This document shows positions 1-10,412 of a stretch of 47,406 nucleotides of DNA, piece after piece (the first letter of the stretch is position 1; every line of letters begins with the position of its first letter). This DNA is from Nemertoderma westbladi (lineage: Eukaryota > Xenacoelomorpha > Nemertodermatida > Nemertodermatidae). The stretch lies in NCBI GenBank assembly GCA_032718475.1, contig JAUCBJ010001464.1, positions 1 through 47,406 of the forward strand. The letters run 5' to 3'. A program made the position numbers and the translations under genes. The notes beneath the pieces are model-generated. The model did no database searches. It worked only from the letters and a program-made list of their open reading frames with translations, and was not told the DNA's origin.

Positions 1-1180
1 ACTAGAACGCCATCAAGATGGCTTTAAACGAACCTGTCTTACACAGACTCCAAGAAACAGATGGGATTGGAAGATGCAAACCAAGAATGACTTGCATCAA
101 CCAAAAAACTGCCTCCCATCTAATGTAATACACATTCGCCTAGGCAAACAAATCATAATCACAATTACTACGATGATCTGTGAAATGGTATCCATATCCG
201 CAACCTGAGAAACGGCCCAAAAGAGCAGTTTATTCTGCGGAGGGGTCTTTTCTGTATTAGATAAATAAAATAAAGAACACTATAATTACAGTATTTATAC
301 CTGATACATTCTCAGTTAGCCTAATAAAAACATCGGAGCAACCAATATAATGTACATGTACAAGCATCCTATGAAAGTTTGTGAAATGTTCCCTTAAGTC
401 TACCCAACAGCCGTTGGTACCCGGCTGGCAGCCACCCTGGTTCAGTTTTATGGTTTTGTTAGTTTAATCGACAGCTGTTGTAAACGTCCCAGATATACAA
501 AACCTACTAAGCCTTTGCATTACAATTGAGCTTAGCCTAAGTTGATGACAGTATTATAACGATGACAATTAGGCCCTATAGATACATACGATATATAAAT
601 GATGTACTGCTTGACATTACACTAACTGGCTGAATAGAGATAGAACTATAATAATACGTTTGGCATTCTGTCAGATTTGAGTAGTAAGTAACCTCATAAT
701 AATTGCTAAATATCAATCACCTGAAAAACATTTCAAGCAAGGGAGTTGTGGGTATTTAATTTCGCGTTCAATAATGTTGAAAATATGCAAATATTTCGAA
801 TATCGCACTTCGAATCGTTCCCAACTTTTTTATTCAACAACTAGACAACAATTGATAAATACTTGCGTTTACAATTTTACAATGCATGCAAGTGGTTTCA
901 AGCCATTTGGTGAACATACATAGTGACATATGTAGTGATATAGGTAAATATATAAATATATATATCCATCGTGTTTTTGCCGGCCTCAGCTTTAGACAAA
1001 AACTACCCAGTCTAAAGACAGGTTCGTTATTATTATTAATTAACAGCCTGGGCCAGGCATACGGGGTTACAGTGGTTTCTACAACACTGTATAATAGTTA
1101 TTCTTTGAGGCATGGTTGCCATTTCTGGCAGAGCTCGGGAATAACGTTGTACTTTCCTTTGAGTGATTAGTTGGCCTAAA
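1..1180. other. Intergenic, nothing recognised
   Basis: AT-rich sequence without a supported gene. The open readings at 886-1170 and 1036-1236 show no domain or codon signal. Confidence 0.5.
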
Positions 1181-1337
1181 TATGATATCCCACTCCATAG
1201 CGAAATATTCATCCGATCTGGTAGCTCAGTACACACACCCGGCTGATGATAACCGTAAGTTTGAAACCTAGGTACCGGGTTCGAGCCCCAATAGGGCCGG
1301 TTGATATTTTTCGCTATGGAGAGAGCATTATCATATT
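1181..1337. mobile_element. Small element: tRNA-like core within inverted repeats
   Basis: Arms tatgatatcccactccatagcgaaatatt (1181-1209, split here: tatgatatcccactccatag, cgaaatatt) and the inverted equivalent at 1304-1337 enclose a tRNA-like stretch. That stretch has an A-box-like TGGTAGCTCAGT (1219-1230) and a B box GGGTTCGAGCC (1277-1287), 46 bp apart. The T arm pairs only partly and the acceptor stem does not, so it is not a working tRNA. A SINE with foldback ends or a MITE that captured a tRNA are both possible. Confidence 0.5.
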
Positions 1338-1616
1338 GTCCTATCTACGTTATATATGGTGAAACTCGACGCAAATCTCATCTCGGCGAATTAATATCAC
1401 GTCTCAATGTTATTTATTAAATTATCAGTTAGGTGAAAGTAGCAGAAAGTCAGCAAAAAATGTCCTAATAACTTTACCACCTAGAGGCAGACTGGGTAAC
1501 TACTGCAGTCGATTTAAGACCCCACAAAAATTTCAGTCTGAGTTTCAGAATATAATATGTACCAGGTATCAGTCAGGAAGAAAGCTTTATAAACAGTATA
1601 ATACGAAATGGTTGAA

Positions 1617-1808
1617 GGTTTTATATCGGTTGTGTACACAACCGGTTTATATCGGTTGTGTACAAACCGGTTTATATCGGTTGTGTACACAACCGGTTTA
1701 TATCGGTTGTGTACACAACCGGTTTATATCGGTTGTGTACACAACCGGTTTATATCGGTTGTGTACACAACCGGTTTATATCGGTTGTGTACACAACCGG
1801 TTTATATC
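1617..1808. repeat. 27-bp minisatellite with palindromic core (7 copies)
   Basis: Units with tatatcggttgtgtacacaa followed by ccggttt. Each has the perfect palindrome ggttgtgtacacaacc; one copy is 4 bp short at about 1660. It is open in all three forward frames as a by-product. Confidence 0.95.
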
Positions 1809-2047
1809 ATATTTCGAAAGTGTTTTCATTTCAGTCCAACTAGCGGCCTAGCAGGGCCTAGCTTTTATATCTGCCAAATGCAAAATGCTTGAACAAATAA
1901 CGAAATGAGAGAAGGTTTTCACTTTCAGACATTTCGCCCTGGTTCTCAGATTGGAATAAAGTAACATTGTATTATTCTAGTTTCTGAATTTATAAGAATC
2001 GACAGTAGAGTACCATCCTATGGAAAGATGTTTTTAGAAGTAATGAA

Positions 2048-2095
2048 TCGTCGGGAAAAATGGGTCAAGTGTGGGGCTAAATGGGTCTATGTTGA
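2048..2095 (+). repeat. Left outer inverted repeat of the older element
   Basis: aatgggtc followed by gtggggctaaatgggtctat; the inverse (atagacccatttagccccac) is at 13026-13045. These outer repeats enclose the 10.3-kb transposon plus the pogo-like remnant. Exact ends were not determined. Confidence 0.5.
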
Positions 2096-2312
2096 ATCTT
2101 TGGCAAAATTAGCTATATATTGTGGGATTCAAAGCGGGTTGAATGGGTCGTTGAAAAGCAGAACAATATTTGTAAAAATTTGATATATAGATTGTATACA
2201 TTTTAACTTAATAAGAGTCCTAAATATTATTTAAAATTTCACGGCAGAAACAATCAAGATGGTAGCCCTTCTTCTCCGAAGGTGTTTATTTCAAAGCGAA
2301 ACGTGCTTTGCA

Positions 2313-2320
2313 CACGTTTA
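2313..2320. repeat. Left target-site duplication (cacgttta)
   Basis: cacgttta immediately before the left tip GGGGTAGG; matches 12646-12653. The eighth base is shared with the C-run of the right tip, so the true length is 7 or 8 bp. Confidence 0.75.
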
Positions 2321-2489
2321 GGGGTAGGTGTAAAACGCGGATCCGGATTCAGGATCCGGATACGGATCAGGACCCGGATTTGAGAGTGTAAAAGGCGGAT
2401 CCGGATTTACATACAATCCGTAACTGAGTGTAATATGCGGATTCTGAAATACGCAATCCGTATTGCAGTGTAAAACGCGGATTCATATA

Positions 2490-3235
2490 TTTTGTGAATC
2501 CGGAATGGAGTGTAAAACACGAATTTACGTTAATTACCAAGTTTTAATGGATCCGGAATGGAGTGTAAAACACGGATTTTCGTTAATTACCAAGTTTTGT
2601 TGGATCCGGAACGGAGTGTAAAATACGGATTTAAGATAATTACCAAGTTTTATTGGATCCGGAATGGAGTGTAAAACACGGATTTTCGTTAATTACCGAG
2701 TTTTGTTGGATCCGGAACGGAGTGTAAAATACGGATTTAAGTTAATTACCAAGTTTTATTGGATCCGGAATGGAGTGTAAAACACGGATTTTCGTTAATT
2801 ACCAAGTTTTGTTGGATCCGGAACGGAGTGTAAAATACGGATTTAAGTTAATTACCAAGTTTTATTGGATCCGGAATGGAGTGTAAAACACGGATTTACG
2901 TTAATTACCAAGTTTTATTGGATCCGGAATGGAGTGTAAAACACGGATTTACGTTAATTACCAAGTTTTGTTGGATCCGGAATGGAGTGTAAAACATGGA
3001 TTTTCGTTAATTACCAAGTTTTGTTGGATCCGGAACGGAGTGTAAAATACGGATTTACGTTAATTACCAAGTTTTAATGGATCCGGGAAGGGGTGTAAAA
3101 CGCGGATTCAATTTATTTACCAAGTGTTACTGGATCCGGGAAGGGGTGTAAAACGCGGATTGATTCAGGTTAATTACAAAGTGTTACTGGATCCGGGAAG
3201 GGGTGTAAAATGCGGATTTACGTTAATTACTGAGT
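2490..3235. repeat. Left subterminal array of 53-bp units (~14 copies)
   Basis: Tandem units that each contain ggatccggaatggagtgtaa and the following aacacggatttacgttaatt. Variants alternate acgg/atgg and ttttcg/tttacg. Each unit carries a copy of the tip motif GTGTAAAACRCGGATT. Confidence 0.95.
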
Positions 3236-3237
3236 TT

Positions 3238-3310
3238 GTTAATGAGGGACACAACTATTAATGAGGGACACATATTAATGAGGGACACAAACATTAATGG
3301 GGGACACCGT
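3238..3310. repeat. Short tandem repeat attaatgagggacaca (4 copies)
   Basis: Four near copies of a 16-18-bp unit directly inside the left 53-bp array. No counterpart was found in the right arm. Confidence 0.8.
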
Positions 3311-3484
3311 AATAGTTAATAGACACCTTAATAATTTGTCTATGTCTAGGGGCCACACATATGCTTAATCCGGCTCTGGGGGACACCTTAATAGGGGTCA
3401 ATACTTCCCAATTAATTATTAATAAGGGGCGATGGTGATGCTGGCCGTCAGACATTATTAGATATTGATTAGCTGAAAACTACT

Positions 3485-3590
3485 ACCGTGGGAACGTGAC
3501 CTCTCTGGTAGAGCGGCTCTGTAGACAACAGAGCCGATACAACGATATGTGTCCCACATTAATGTTTGAGTCCTGGCCGCCGCTATGTAC
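3485..3590 (+). other. Degenerate tRNA-like / SINE-like sequence in the left arm
   Basis: TGGTAGAGCGG resembles an A box, followed by a strong hairpin cggctctgt-agaca-acagagccg where an anticodon arm would be, and a B-box-like gTTTGAGTCCTGGC about 50 bp later. The loop lacks U33 and the acceptor stem is not evident. A tRNA-derived remnant is possible. Confidence 0.3.
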
Positions 3591-3632
3591 GGTGGCCCAT
3601 AACTGTCACAGGATATAAAAAGGAACGGCAGA
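3574..3632 (+). promoter_or_regulatory. Left-arm promoter candidate with TATA-like gatataaaaagg
   Basis: The stretch tacggtggcccataactgtc followed by acaggatataaaaaggaacg precedes the array. Its near-identical inverted copy is in the right arm. TATAAAA is at about 3614-3620, roughly 480 bp before the integrase ATG. No start site can be proven from sequence. Confidence 0.5.
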
Positions 3633-3929
3633 AATTAAAAAGCCACGGCAGAAATTAAAGAAGCTACGGCAGAAATTAAAAAGCCACGGCAGAAATTAAA
3701 AAGCCACGGCAGAAATTAAAGAAGCTACGGCAGAAATTAAAAAGCCACGGCAGAAATTAAAAAGCCACGGCAGAAATTAAAGAAGCTACGGCAGAAATTA
3801 AAAAGCCACGGCAGAAATTAAAAAGCCACGGCAGAAATTAAAGAAGCTACGGCAGAAATTAAAAAGCCACGGCAGAAATTAAAAAGCCACGGCAGAAATT
3901 AAAGAAGCTACGGCAGAAATTAAAAAGCC
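3619..3929 (+). repeat. Left 20/21-bp array (cacggcagaaattaaaaagc)
   Basis: About 15 copies alternating between cacggcagaaattaaaaagc and tacggcagaaattaaagaag forms, in a trimer-like higher-order pattern. It directly follows the TATA-like site, so it would be in the leader of the integrase transcript. Confidence 0.95.
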
Positions 3930-4096
3930 ATGATTATTACTATACATAATCATATCATTTCCGTGGGTATTGTAACGTAGGCCTACTACAACTAGTACTA
4001 GTACTACAGTACATTCAGTATAACAATAATGTTAAGTCTTACGCAGACAGTACAACATACAGTATTATTGGCAGACACTGCCCATTGCAGTACAAT

Positions 4097-5221
4097 ATGC
4101 CTGGATGTTGTGAACTGATATCATTCTATTTTAATGCTGGGTTTTCGTACAACGATATCATCAATTTTTTGAGTTTATCAGGAATTGAAATAAGCTACAG
4201 CACGCTTTTACGAAAACTTGCAGATTATGGATTGTCGAGAAGAAATCCCGTAACGCAATATTTGAAAGACGGTGTTTCGGAAAGGATAATGGAACTTCTT
4301 AATGGACCTGATTCTGCAGGGGGATATCGAACTGTGTGGCATACCCTACAATTGGAGGGCATTAGCATCCCGCGCTCTCTTGTAGAAGAACTGCTCAGAA
4401 CTTTAGATCCCGAAGGTACTAATTTACGAAAGCGTCATAAGTTAAAGCGACGTCACTACTACACACCTGGACCGAACCATAGTTGGCACATGGATGGCTA
4501 TGATAAACTCAAGCCATGGGGTTTTCCCATCCACGGGGCAATCGACGGGTTTAGTCGTAAGGTGTTGTGGTTGAGCGTCTTGAAGTCAAATAACTCTCCC
4601 GATGCGATTGGTCATTTGTATATGGACTGCGTGCGCTCATATGGTTATCCCTGCAAATTGATAACAGACCTGGGGACTGAAAATGGGATCGCAGCATCGC
4701 TGCAAACATTTCTTAAACAAGACATGGATTCCCATAAATATGTGAGTTCTCCTAGGAATCAACGTATCGAGGCCTGGTGGGCCCAACTATCTAAGAACAG
4801 ATCAATTTGGTGGAGGTATTTTTTTACAGATCTTGAAGCACGAACAATTATTGACACATCATCTGAACTTGCAATGGAATGCTTGTGGTTCGTTTTTTCT
4901 CCTATCATTCAGAGTGATTTGGACAAAGTGAGGTTGCATTGGAATACGCACTATATAAGGAAATCCCAATATTCCGCAGTTCATGGCAGACCTGACAGTA
5001 TATACTACTTATGTGAAGAAAACTTTTCTGAACATATTCTTCCGAGAGATGATGTCTTTATTGCGAACAATGTTCTTAAAGAGCAAAGATATTGTACATA
5101 CGTGGAGTATTTCAAACATATTTGCAATCAATCAAATTGGCTAGTGGGTGATGACCTGGATATACCTGTAGCAATAGAACTGTACCACAAACTTCTAAAC
5201 TGCGCCAATTATGGTCTATAA
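4097..5221 (+). CDS. DDE integrase-type transposase (IS3-like), intact
   Basis: A 374-residue protein from ATG 4097, ending TAA 5219-5221; 12 more codons are open upstream but only with a TTG start. An N-terminal helix-turn-helix (GFSYNDIINFLSLSG) is followed by a second HTH-like segment like that of IS3 transposases (GGYRTVWHTLQLEGISIPRS) and a basic KRHKLKRRHY. The RNase-H-fold core has WHMDGYDK, LITDLGTENG and NQRIEAWW; counting from the TTG, the catalytic triad is D137, D195, E229, with D-E spacing of 34. No frameshift or intron. AATAAA lies at 5282-5287. This class cuts and joins element ends; the 53-bp units with the tip motif are plausible binding sites (inference). It is the only intact transposase in the window. 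Confidence 0.9.
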   Translation: MPGCCELISFYFNAGFSYNDIINFLSLSGIEISYSTLLRKLADYGLSRRNPVTQYLKDGVSERIMELLNGPDSAGGYRTVWHTLQLEGISIPRSLVEELLRTLDPEGTNLRKRHKLKRRHYYTPGPNHSWHMDGYDKLKPWGFPIHGAIDGFSRKVLWLSVLKSNNSPDAIGHLYMDCVRSYGYPCKLITDLGTENGIAASLQTFLKQDMDSHKYVSSPRNQRIEAWWAQLSKNRSIWWRYFFTDLEARTIIDTSSELAMECLWFVFSPIIQSDLDKVRLHWNTHYIRKSQYSAVHGRPDSIYYLCEENFSEHILPRDDVFIANNVLKEQRYCTYVEYFKHICNQSNWLVGDDLDIPVAIELYHKLLNCANYGL

Positions 5222-5281
5222 TGTACAGATGGGGAGGGGGGGGGGGGGGGGGGAATTTCGATCATCTTGTCTCGTAATGTA

Positions 5282-5287
5282 AATAAA
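5282..5287 (+). terminator. Poly(A) signal AATAAA of the integrase gene
   Basis: AATAAA 61 bp after the integrase stop, just beyond an 18-base poly-G tract. Confidence 0.6.
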
Positions 5288-6235
5288 ATATACTGTACTG
5301 TTTTTTGGTAACTGAACTTTGTGTAGTATTTTCGAATATATTTTACTTCCCATCCCTGCGCGGATTGTTTTTTAATAAAGGATGTGTGCGGGTGTTTTAT
5401 ATTTTAGGTAAATGATTTTTACGAAACATCCTCTTACCTCTATTTTATTTACCAGGATTTTAGATGGGGGGGGGGGGGGGGGGCTGTCACTTGGGTTGCC
5501 ATAATGAATACCACCCCCTCTATAAATACGATTATTTAAATGAGGGAGTTTTACTCGTTAAGGGGGGGGGGGGGGGGGGGTCACTAATTAACTAAAAATT
5601 TACATCCCCTTATTAGGAGACTGGATTGTATTTTACAGACGGACACACCTAGACAGACAGACATAATAGACTTCTCTAAATATGAAAACTGACATCGGAA
5701 TTGAAATCACCGGCCAGGAAAACTACAACCAAATTTTTTAGATTGATGGTATGTCGTTATATTTTGACAGACAGATTGCCGGACGGACAGACAGACATAC
5801 ATAAAAACATAATAATTTATAAATAAATTTATAATTTATAAAATAAATATATTGTGACGGACAAACCGTCAGAAACACAATCCCAGACAGACACTTTTCA
5901 CAGACACTTACAAAGAGTAAGGGTAACCACTCATAACTTTTGAACTACATTAGCTATTAACAAACGGTTTGAAGTTTAGAAATCCTCATACAAATCTGCA
6001 GTAGTAATTGAATATTCGTCTTTTTTTTCGGAATAATGACCCCCCACCCGTAGGATTTAAATCGTCTCGAATCGGATTTGAACAATTCCCTGCTACGAAT
6101 ATTATACCCAAATATTCCCCTGGATTCGCCACAGCTATGCAAACGGCTTTTAAAATTATTTACATTACAGAATTATTGCCTTTTTAATAATAAATGAATT
6201 CAAAAATATCAAAACTAAAAACTGATAGTAATATA
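5288..6235. other. Transposon interior between integrase and array, poly-G tracts
   Basis: Non-coding, AT-rich, with poly-G tracts at 5466-5483 and 5562-5580 (another is at 5236-5253) and repeated acagacagaca-type words around 5640-5900. No gene seen. Confidence 0.6.
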
Positions 6236-6680
6236 ACACAACTGAAAAAGCCAAAACTGATACAACATAGCTAAAACTGATACAACACAGTTAAAACTGA
6301 TATAACACAGCTAAAACTGATATAACACAGCTAAAACTGATACAACACAGCTAAAACTGATACAACATAGCTAAAACTGATATAACACAGCTAAAACTGA
6401 TACAACACAGCTAAAAATCTGATATAACACAGCTAAAACTGATATAACACAGCTAAAACTGATACAACATAGCTAAAACTGATATAACACAGCTAAAACT
6501 GATATAACACAGCTAAAACTGATATAGGGGGCGTTCATAAAGTATGTCACGCCTCGGGGGGGGGGGGGGGGGGGGGGTCGAGCTTGCGTGACACTTTGTG
6601 ACAGAGGATAAAAATCGAGAAATTTGCGTGACATACTTTATGAATGCCCCCATAACACAGCTAAAGACTGAATAACACTT
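6236..6680. repeat. 20-bp tandem array (aacacagctaaaactgatat), interrupted by a MITE
   Basis: About 15 copies of aacacagctaaaactgatat with tac/tat variants, between the two convergent genes. A 125-bp MITE splits it at 6527-6651, and the array resumes at 6652. Confidence 0.92.
6527..6651. mobile_element. 125-bp MITE with GGGGGC tips and 3-bp ATA duplication
   Basis: Tips GGGGGCGTTCATAAAGTATG and, inverted, GGGGGCATTCATAAAGTATG (one mismatch over 26 bp). A poly-G tract sits inside at 6556-6577. The uninterrupted repeat unit gives the empty site gatataacacag, so ata at 6524-6526 and 6652-6654 is a true 3-bp duplication. A PIF/Harbinger- or ISL2EU-type origin is possible but not decided. Confidence 0.85.
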
Positions 6681-6729
6681 TTAAACATTACTATTGAATC
6701 AATTAATAGGACTGATGCTATAATGGATA

Positions 6730-8878
6730 TTAAGGGCGTGTGAACGATTGACCGTAACAGAACGACATAAGCATGTTGTGCATAAACTCATTATTGTCGA
6801 CCATATGGTTCACGGGTATGGTAATTTGTCGGCCACAGGCGCCAACTACGGGGTAACAAATACTGTGAGTGGGGTTCCTAGTAAAACAATCATGATCAAA
6901 TAAGACGGTGATTATAAACCTTTCATTATTCATTGGTTTGTGCTTTTGTCCAGTCAACCATTTTAATATTCCAGCGGGACTCATATCTACTTTGGAAACT
7001 TCAGCAACCTTTATTTTTAGGAAGGTCATCGTCGGTATTCTCAGAAATCTCATAAGCAATCGCTTCTTCATAATTGCGAATTATCGAACCCTCATCTTCT
7101 ATTTTCATGATAAAATCCTGGAAATTATCAACAACAGTTTCTTCGAGGTTTCTTCTTGAACTACCCTCTTCAGAGAACATAGGTTTGAGGAGTGACACAA
7201 TGTAATTTGCAGTTATCATATTCTCCAAATTCGAGCTTAAAACAAATATAGGTTTACAAATCTCCCGATGACTTTCTATGACGGTTTTGAAGTCATAGCA
7301 ATTAAGACCAATTGCGAATTCATTAAGATATAGCTTTCTCCTATTTAATAAATTTATTGCCAATGTACGAGTTATATCAGTTATTCGATCATTGTTAATA
7401 ATACCAGTATATCCCTGTTCTATAATAAGTTCGACATTGGCGGCAGGATCAGTACCAACACTATGAAGCATCTCGCGATCACTATCTGTGAGGATTGTTG
7501 AAAAGTCATCATTTATTAAGTCAAGAGAATCTGCATACAACATATTGTACACGTAATTATCTAGAAACTGCGGGGGTGGACCACCTTGTGCTAAACTGGT
7601 TGCAACAATTTGTCCGCAGGCACGGAAATAACCGTTCTGTACATTTAACATTGAATCCAGAGGGGATCCATTCGGGAACATTGTGTTACCAATTTCTTCA
7701 ACAGTATTGGTTAGAAATTCTCTCGCCATAGCACCTGTATCTATTCCATCCTCGTCAATAAATTTAATTACGAGACGATATTGCGGTGAACTTTTCTTGC
7801 TCTCACGTGTCCATAATTTAAGAATTCTTCCCAACGGAGCTCCACGTCGCACAGGTAAAAAGAATTGTGATGATCTATCGACTTTGTCTGACAGGAAGTC
7901 TATAAGTTCCGATGTAGTTGAAAAATGAGGCTCACCATGGCTACCGGTATGGACTCCTGGAAAATTAATGTGTTCAACGTCTGTGATTGTGCCATTACCT
8001 TGAGTTGTAATTAATAGAGCATCTGAGCCAGTGTTAAAAAAATTGTCAACATTAAATTCATTCAAAACAGAACTAGCACATAAATCTTCTTCAATTTGAG
8101 TGTCTGTGAGGTCAATAATATCTTTCGAAACTTCAAATGTAGTGCCGACTTCTTTGTCAGTTGTAATGACAGGAAGGGTGTCTGCAGTTGACTGTTTAAG
8201 GCGTTTTAATGGAATCTCATCTTTACCATATGCCGCTGCATCATCCTCATCGCTGCACAAACACAAAAACAACACTATCCTTTTGTAGTCTTTTCCGCAG
8301 TCTTTCTTATAGTCTTTAATGTTGAATGGGTTCATAGATCCCGGGAGAAACTGAGCTTTTAAACCATTGTCATACACTAGACAGTATTCATCTTCTTCGA
8401 TAAATATATCAGGATAATACGAATGCCATTTTTCTTTCGCCTTAATTAATATTTCGTCGTATGAATCTTTTGTGTTGAGTCGAAGTGCAATTCGTTTTCC
8501 ACGTTTTGGTTTCATCTTTGCCTCTGAAGGCAACCAGTTCATTAATCCCAAAGTAATAATCACATCTAGATCGTCACTTTCCTTACTCGCAGCCAATGCC
8601 GTCTTCGACCTCCACTCCTTTGATTTGCTCAGACGATAATCAAAAAACGAGGGCAATCTTTTGCTGGCGCCGAGTGTGTCTGTGTCAGGCAAACTCATCG
8701 AAGTTGACGTCCTTGCTGCAGATACACTAATTATTCCTTTATTTGGGGAGCTAGGCCTTTCCAATGTTTTATGAACTGCAATTTCTGTAATCTTATTACC
8801 ACAATGAGTGCAAAATTGGCCAGCATATTTGCCTATATCGAATGAACAATGGGGACAAAACATATTGTTTAATAACAT
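6730..8878 (-). CDS. Zinc-ribbon / HECT E3 ubiquitin ligase-like gene, frameshifted near the C-terminus
   Basis: From ATG 8878 (or 8863) the frame runs to 7001 (625 residues); the last ~90 residues continue in the next frame to 6730. An N-terminal zinc ribbon has CPHC-x11-CTHC (C8, C11, C23, C26). A ubiquitin-like-looking segment follows (GKRIALRLNTKDSYDEI ... EYCLVYDNG), then an acidic, probably disordered middle. The HECT fold starts near residue 350 (RLVIKFIDEDGIDTGAMARE, RACGQIVATSLAQGG). The frame +1 end carries ILKWLTGQ and GACGRQITIPVN, where the HECT catalytic cysteine is expected, and ends GQSFTRP. The break is best placed at a T5 run, 7014-7018: removing one base restores the frame. 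HECT ligases attach ubiquitin through a Cys thioester; HECT proteins of this G2E3-like layout are known in mobile elements of aquatic animals. Role in transposition is unknown. It converges on the integrase gene. Confidence 0.85.
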
Positions 8879-10108
8879 ATAGTAATAAGCAAAAGTTGAA
8901 TTAACAGCTACCGGTAAATGGATGCGTACTAAAAAGCGGAAACACCTGGACAGCCAAAGCACAAATAATCCTGCGCCAGCTTGGTGCAAAGCCCCGCCAG
9001 CAATTCAAAAATCGCTGTCTGCCCTGGCGCTGGCACAACACATTCATTGACATCTCTGCGCTCAGCCCTTTCAGTACGGGTACCTTACATACAGTCCAGC
9101 AGTCTTACTCTGCGTAGCACATTTCTGTGCCAGCCAGCCTGCCCCCGAGGCAAGTTGAAATGCTGCGCTGAACGTGTTCGGCGTACCGGTACATGTAAAA
9201 CTTTTCAATACTGCAATAGGGCCTGAAAACACCTACCAGTAATTTTAAGGCCGGAATCCTGGGGAATCATGTAGAAACATCTAGATTTATCAAGAATGAC
9301 TGAATGAGCAGAAAACAATGGCTGGCTATTTTTCTCTGCCTCAAAAGTGGCAGAAAATGTGGCAGAAAACAATGGCTCGCTATATTTCTGTATTTCAGAG
9401 TTTAATCGGAATCGTTCATAGTCTACGGTAGTCTAGTATGTAGTACCGGTACCAGTACCAGTACAACTCAGTGTGTTCCACTACATTCAGACATTACTGG
9501 CGGAATTGTTATCAATTCTGCAATTTAAAATCCTTAAAACTAGGTAGGCCTATTCCTAGCTTTTCCAGGTGTTTCTGCTTTTTAATGTTTTAGTATGTAA
9601 TGTGCAAACGTAGGCCTAGCCTACCTGATAAATGTTAGGCCCTATACCAGTATACTGCTATATAAAACAGAGTAAAAACCATGTAACCAGGTAACGGGAT
9701 ATGGAATGCTGCTAACTACAGTTGTTTTATACAGTACTGCAGTACCGGCAAAGTAAGCTGACTGCCTGACCACTGACAGTCAGTAGGCCTACCTAGTAGA
9801 CTAGACAGCTAGAGTTCTCTGCAGGACAGCTCAGTTAGTGGATTCCCAATAGGAAATTCAAATTTCCCACTCAAACACAAGCGACTTAGGGCGGAGAGGT
9901 GTAGTTAGATATATTTACATAAACAGTCAGACAGTGGGACTTCAAGTTCAAACTACCTACTCACAACTGCTGAACTGTACAAACTGCAAGAGTCCGACTA
10001 ACAGACTGAGAGCATGCAAGCTGCAAGGTACCAGCAGACCAGGCCGATAGCAATAGCTTGCAGTCGGCACTCATACTCATATAATCTAGCAATAGCAGTT
10101 GCTTTTTA
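8879..10108. other. Transposon interior upstream of the HECT gene, no gene seen
   Basis: A ~1.2-kb spacer between the HECT ATG and the right 20/21-bp array. It could hold a leader intron. It includes scattered taggcctac words and two copies of a gtggcagaaaacaatggct-like stretch near 9308-9390. The open reading at 8981-9226 (plus) has no recognisable domain. Confidence 0.5.
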
Positions 10109-10412
10109 ATTTCTATCATAGCCTTATTAATTTCTGCCGTAGCTTTTTAATTTCTGCCGTGGCTTTTTAATTTCTGCCGTGGCTTTTTAATTTCTGCTGT
10201 AGCTTCTTTAATTTCTGCCGTAGCTTCTTTAATTTCTGCCGTGGCTTTTTAATTTCTGCCGTGGCTTTTTAATTTCTGCCGTGGCTTTTTAATTTCTGCC
10301 GTAGCTTCTTTAATTTCTGCCGTGGCTTTTTAATTTCTGCCGTAGCTTTTTAATTTCTGCCGTAGCTTCTTTAATTTCTGCCTTGGCTTTTTAATTTCTG
10401 CCGTTCCTTTTT
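10109..10412 (-). repeat. Right 20/21-bp array, inverted copy
   Basis: Reverse complement of the left array (gctttttaatttctgccgtg and gcttctttaatttctgccgt units), about 15 copies. On the minus strand it follows a TATA-like site and would lie in the leader of the HECT transcript. Confidence 0.95.

Noticed and set aside
1213-1300. Functional tRNA gene
   Set aside because: The A and B boxes are present but acceptor and T stems do not pair; treated as tRNA-derived.
5957-6142. 61-codon reading inside the transposon
   Set aside because: Short, no domain, no start or poly(A) context; in AT-rich spacer.
8879-8989. 37-residue N-terminal extension of the HECT protein
   Set aside because: It depends on a TTG start and has no resemblance to the family; ATG 8878 or 8863 directly precedes the zinc ribbon.
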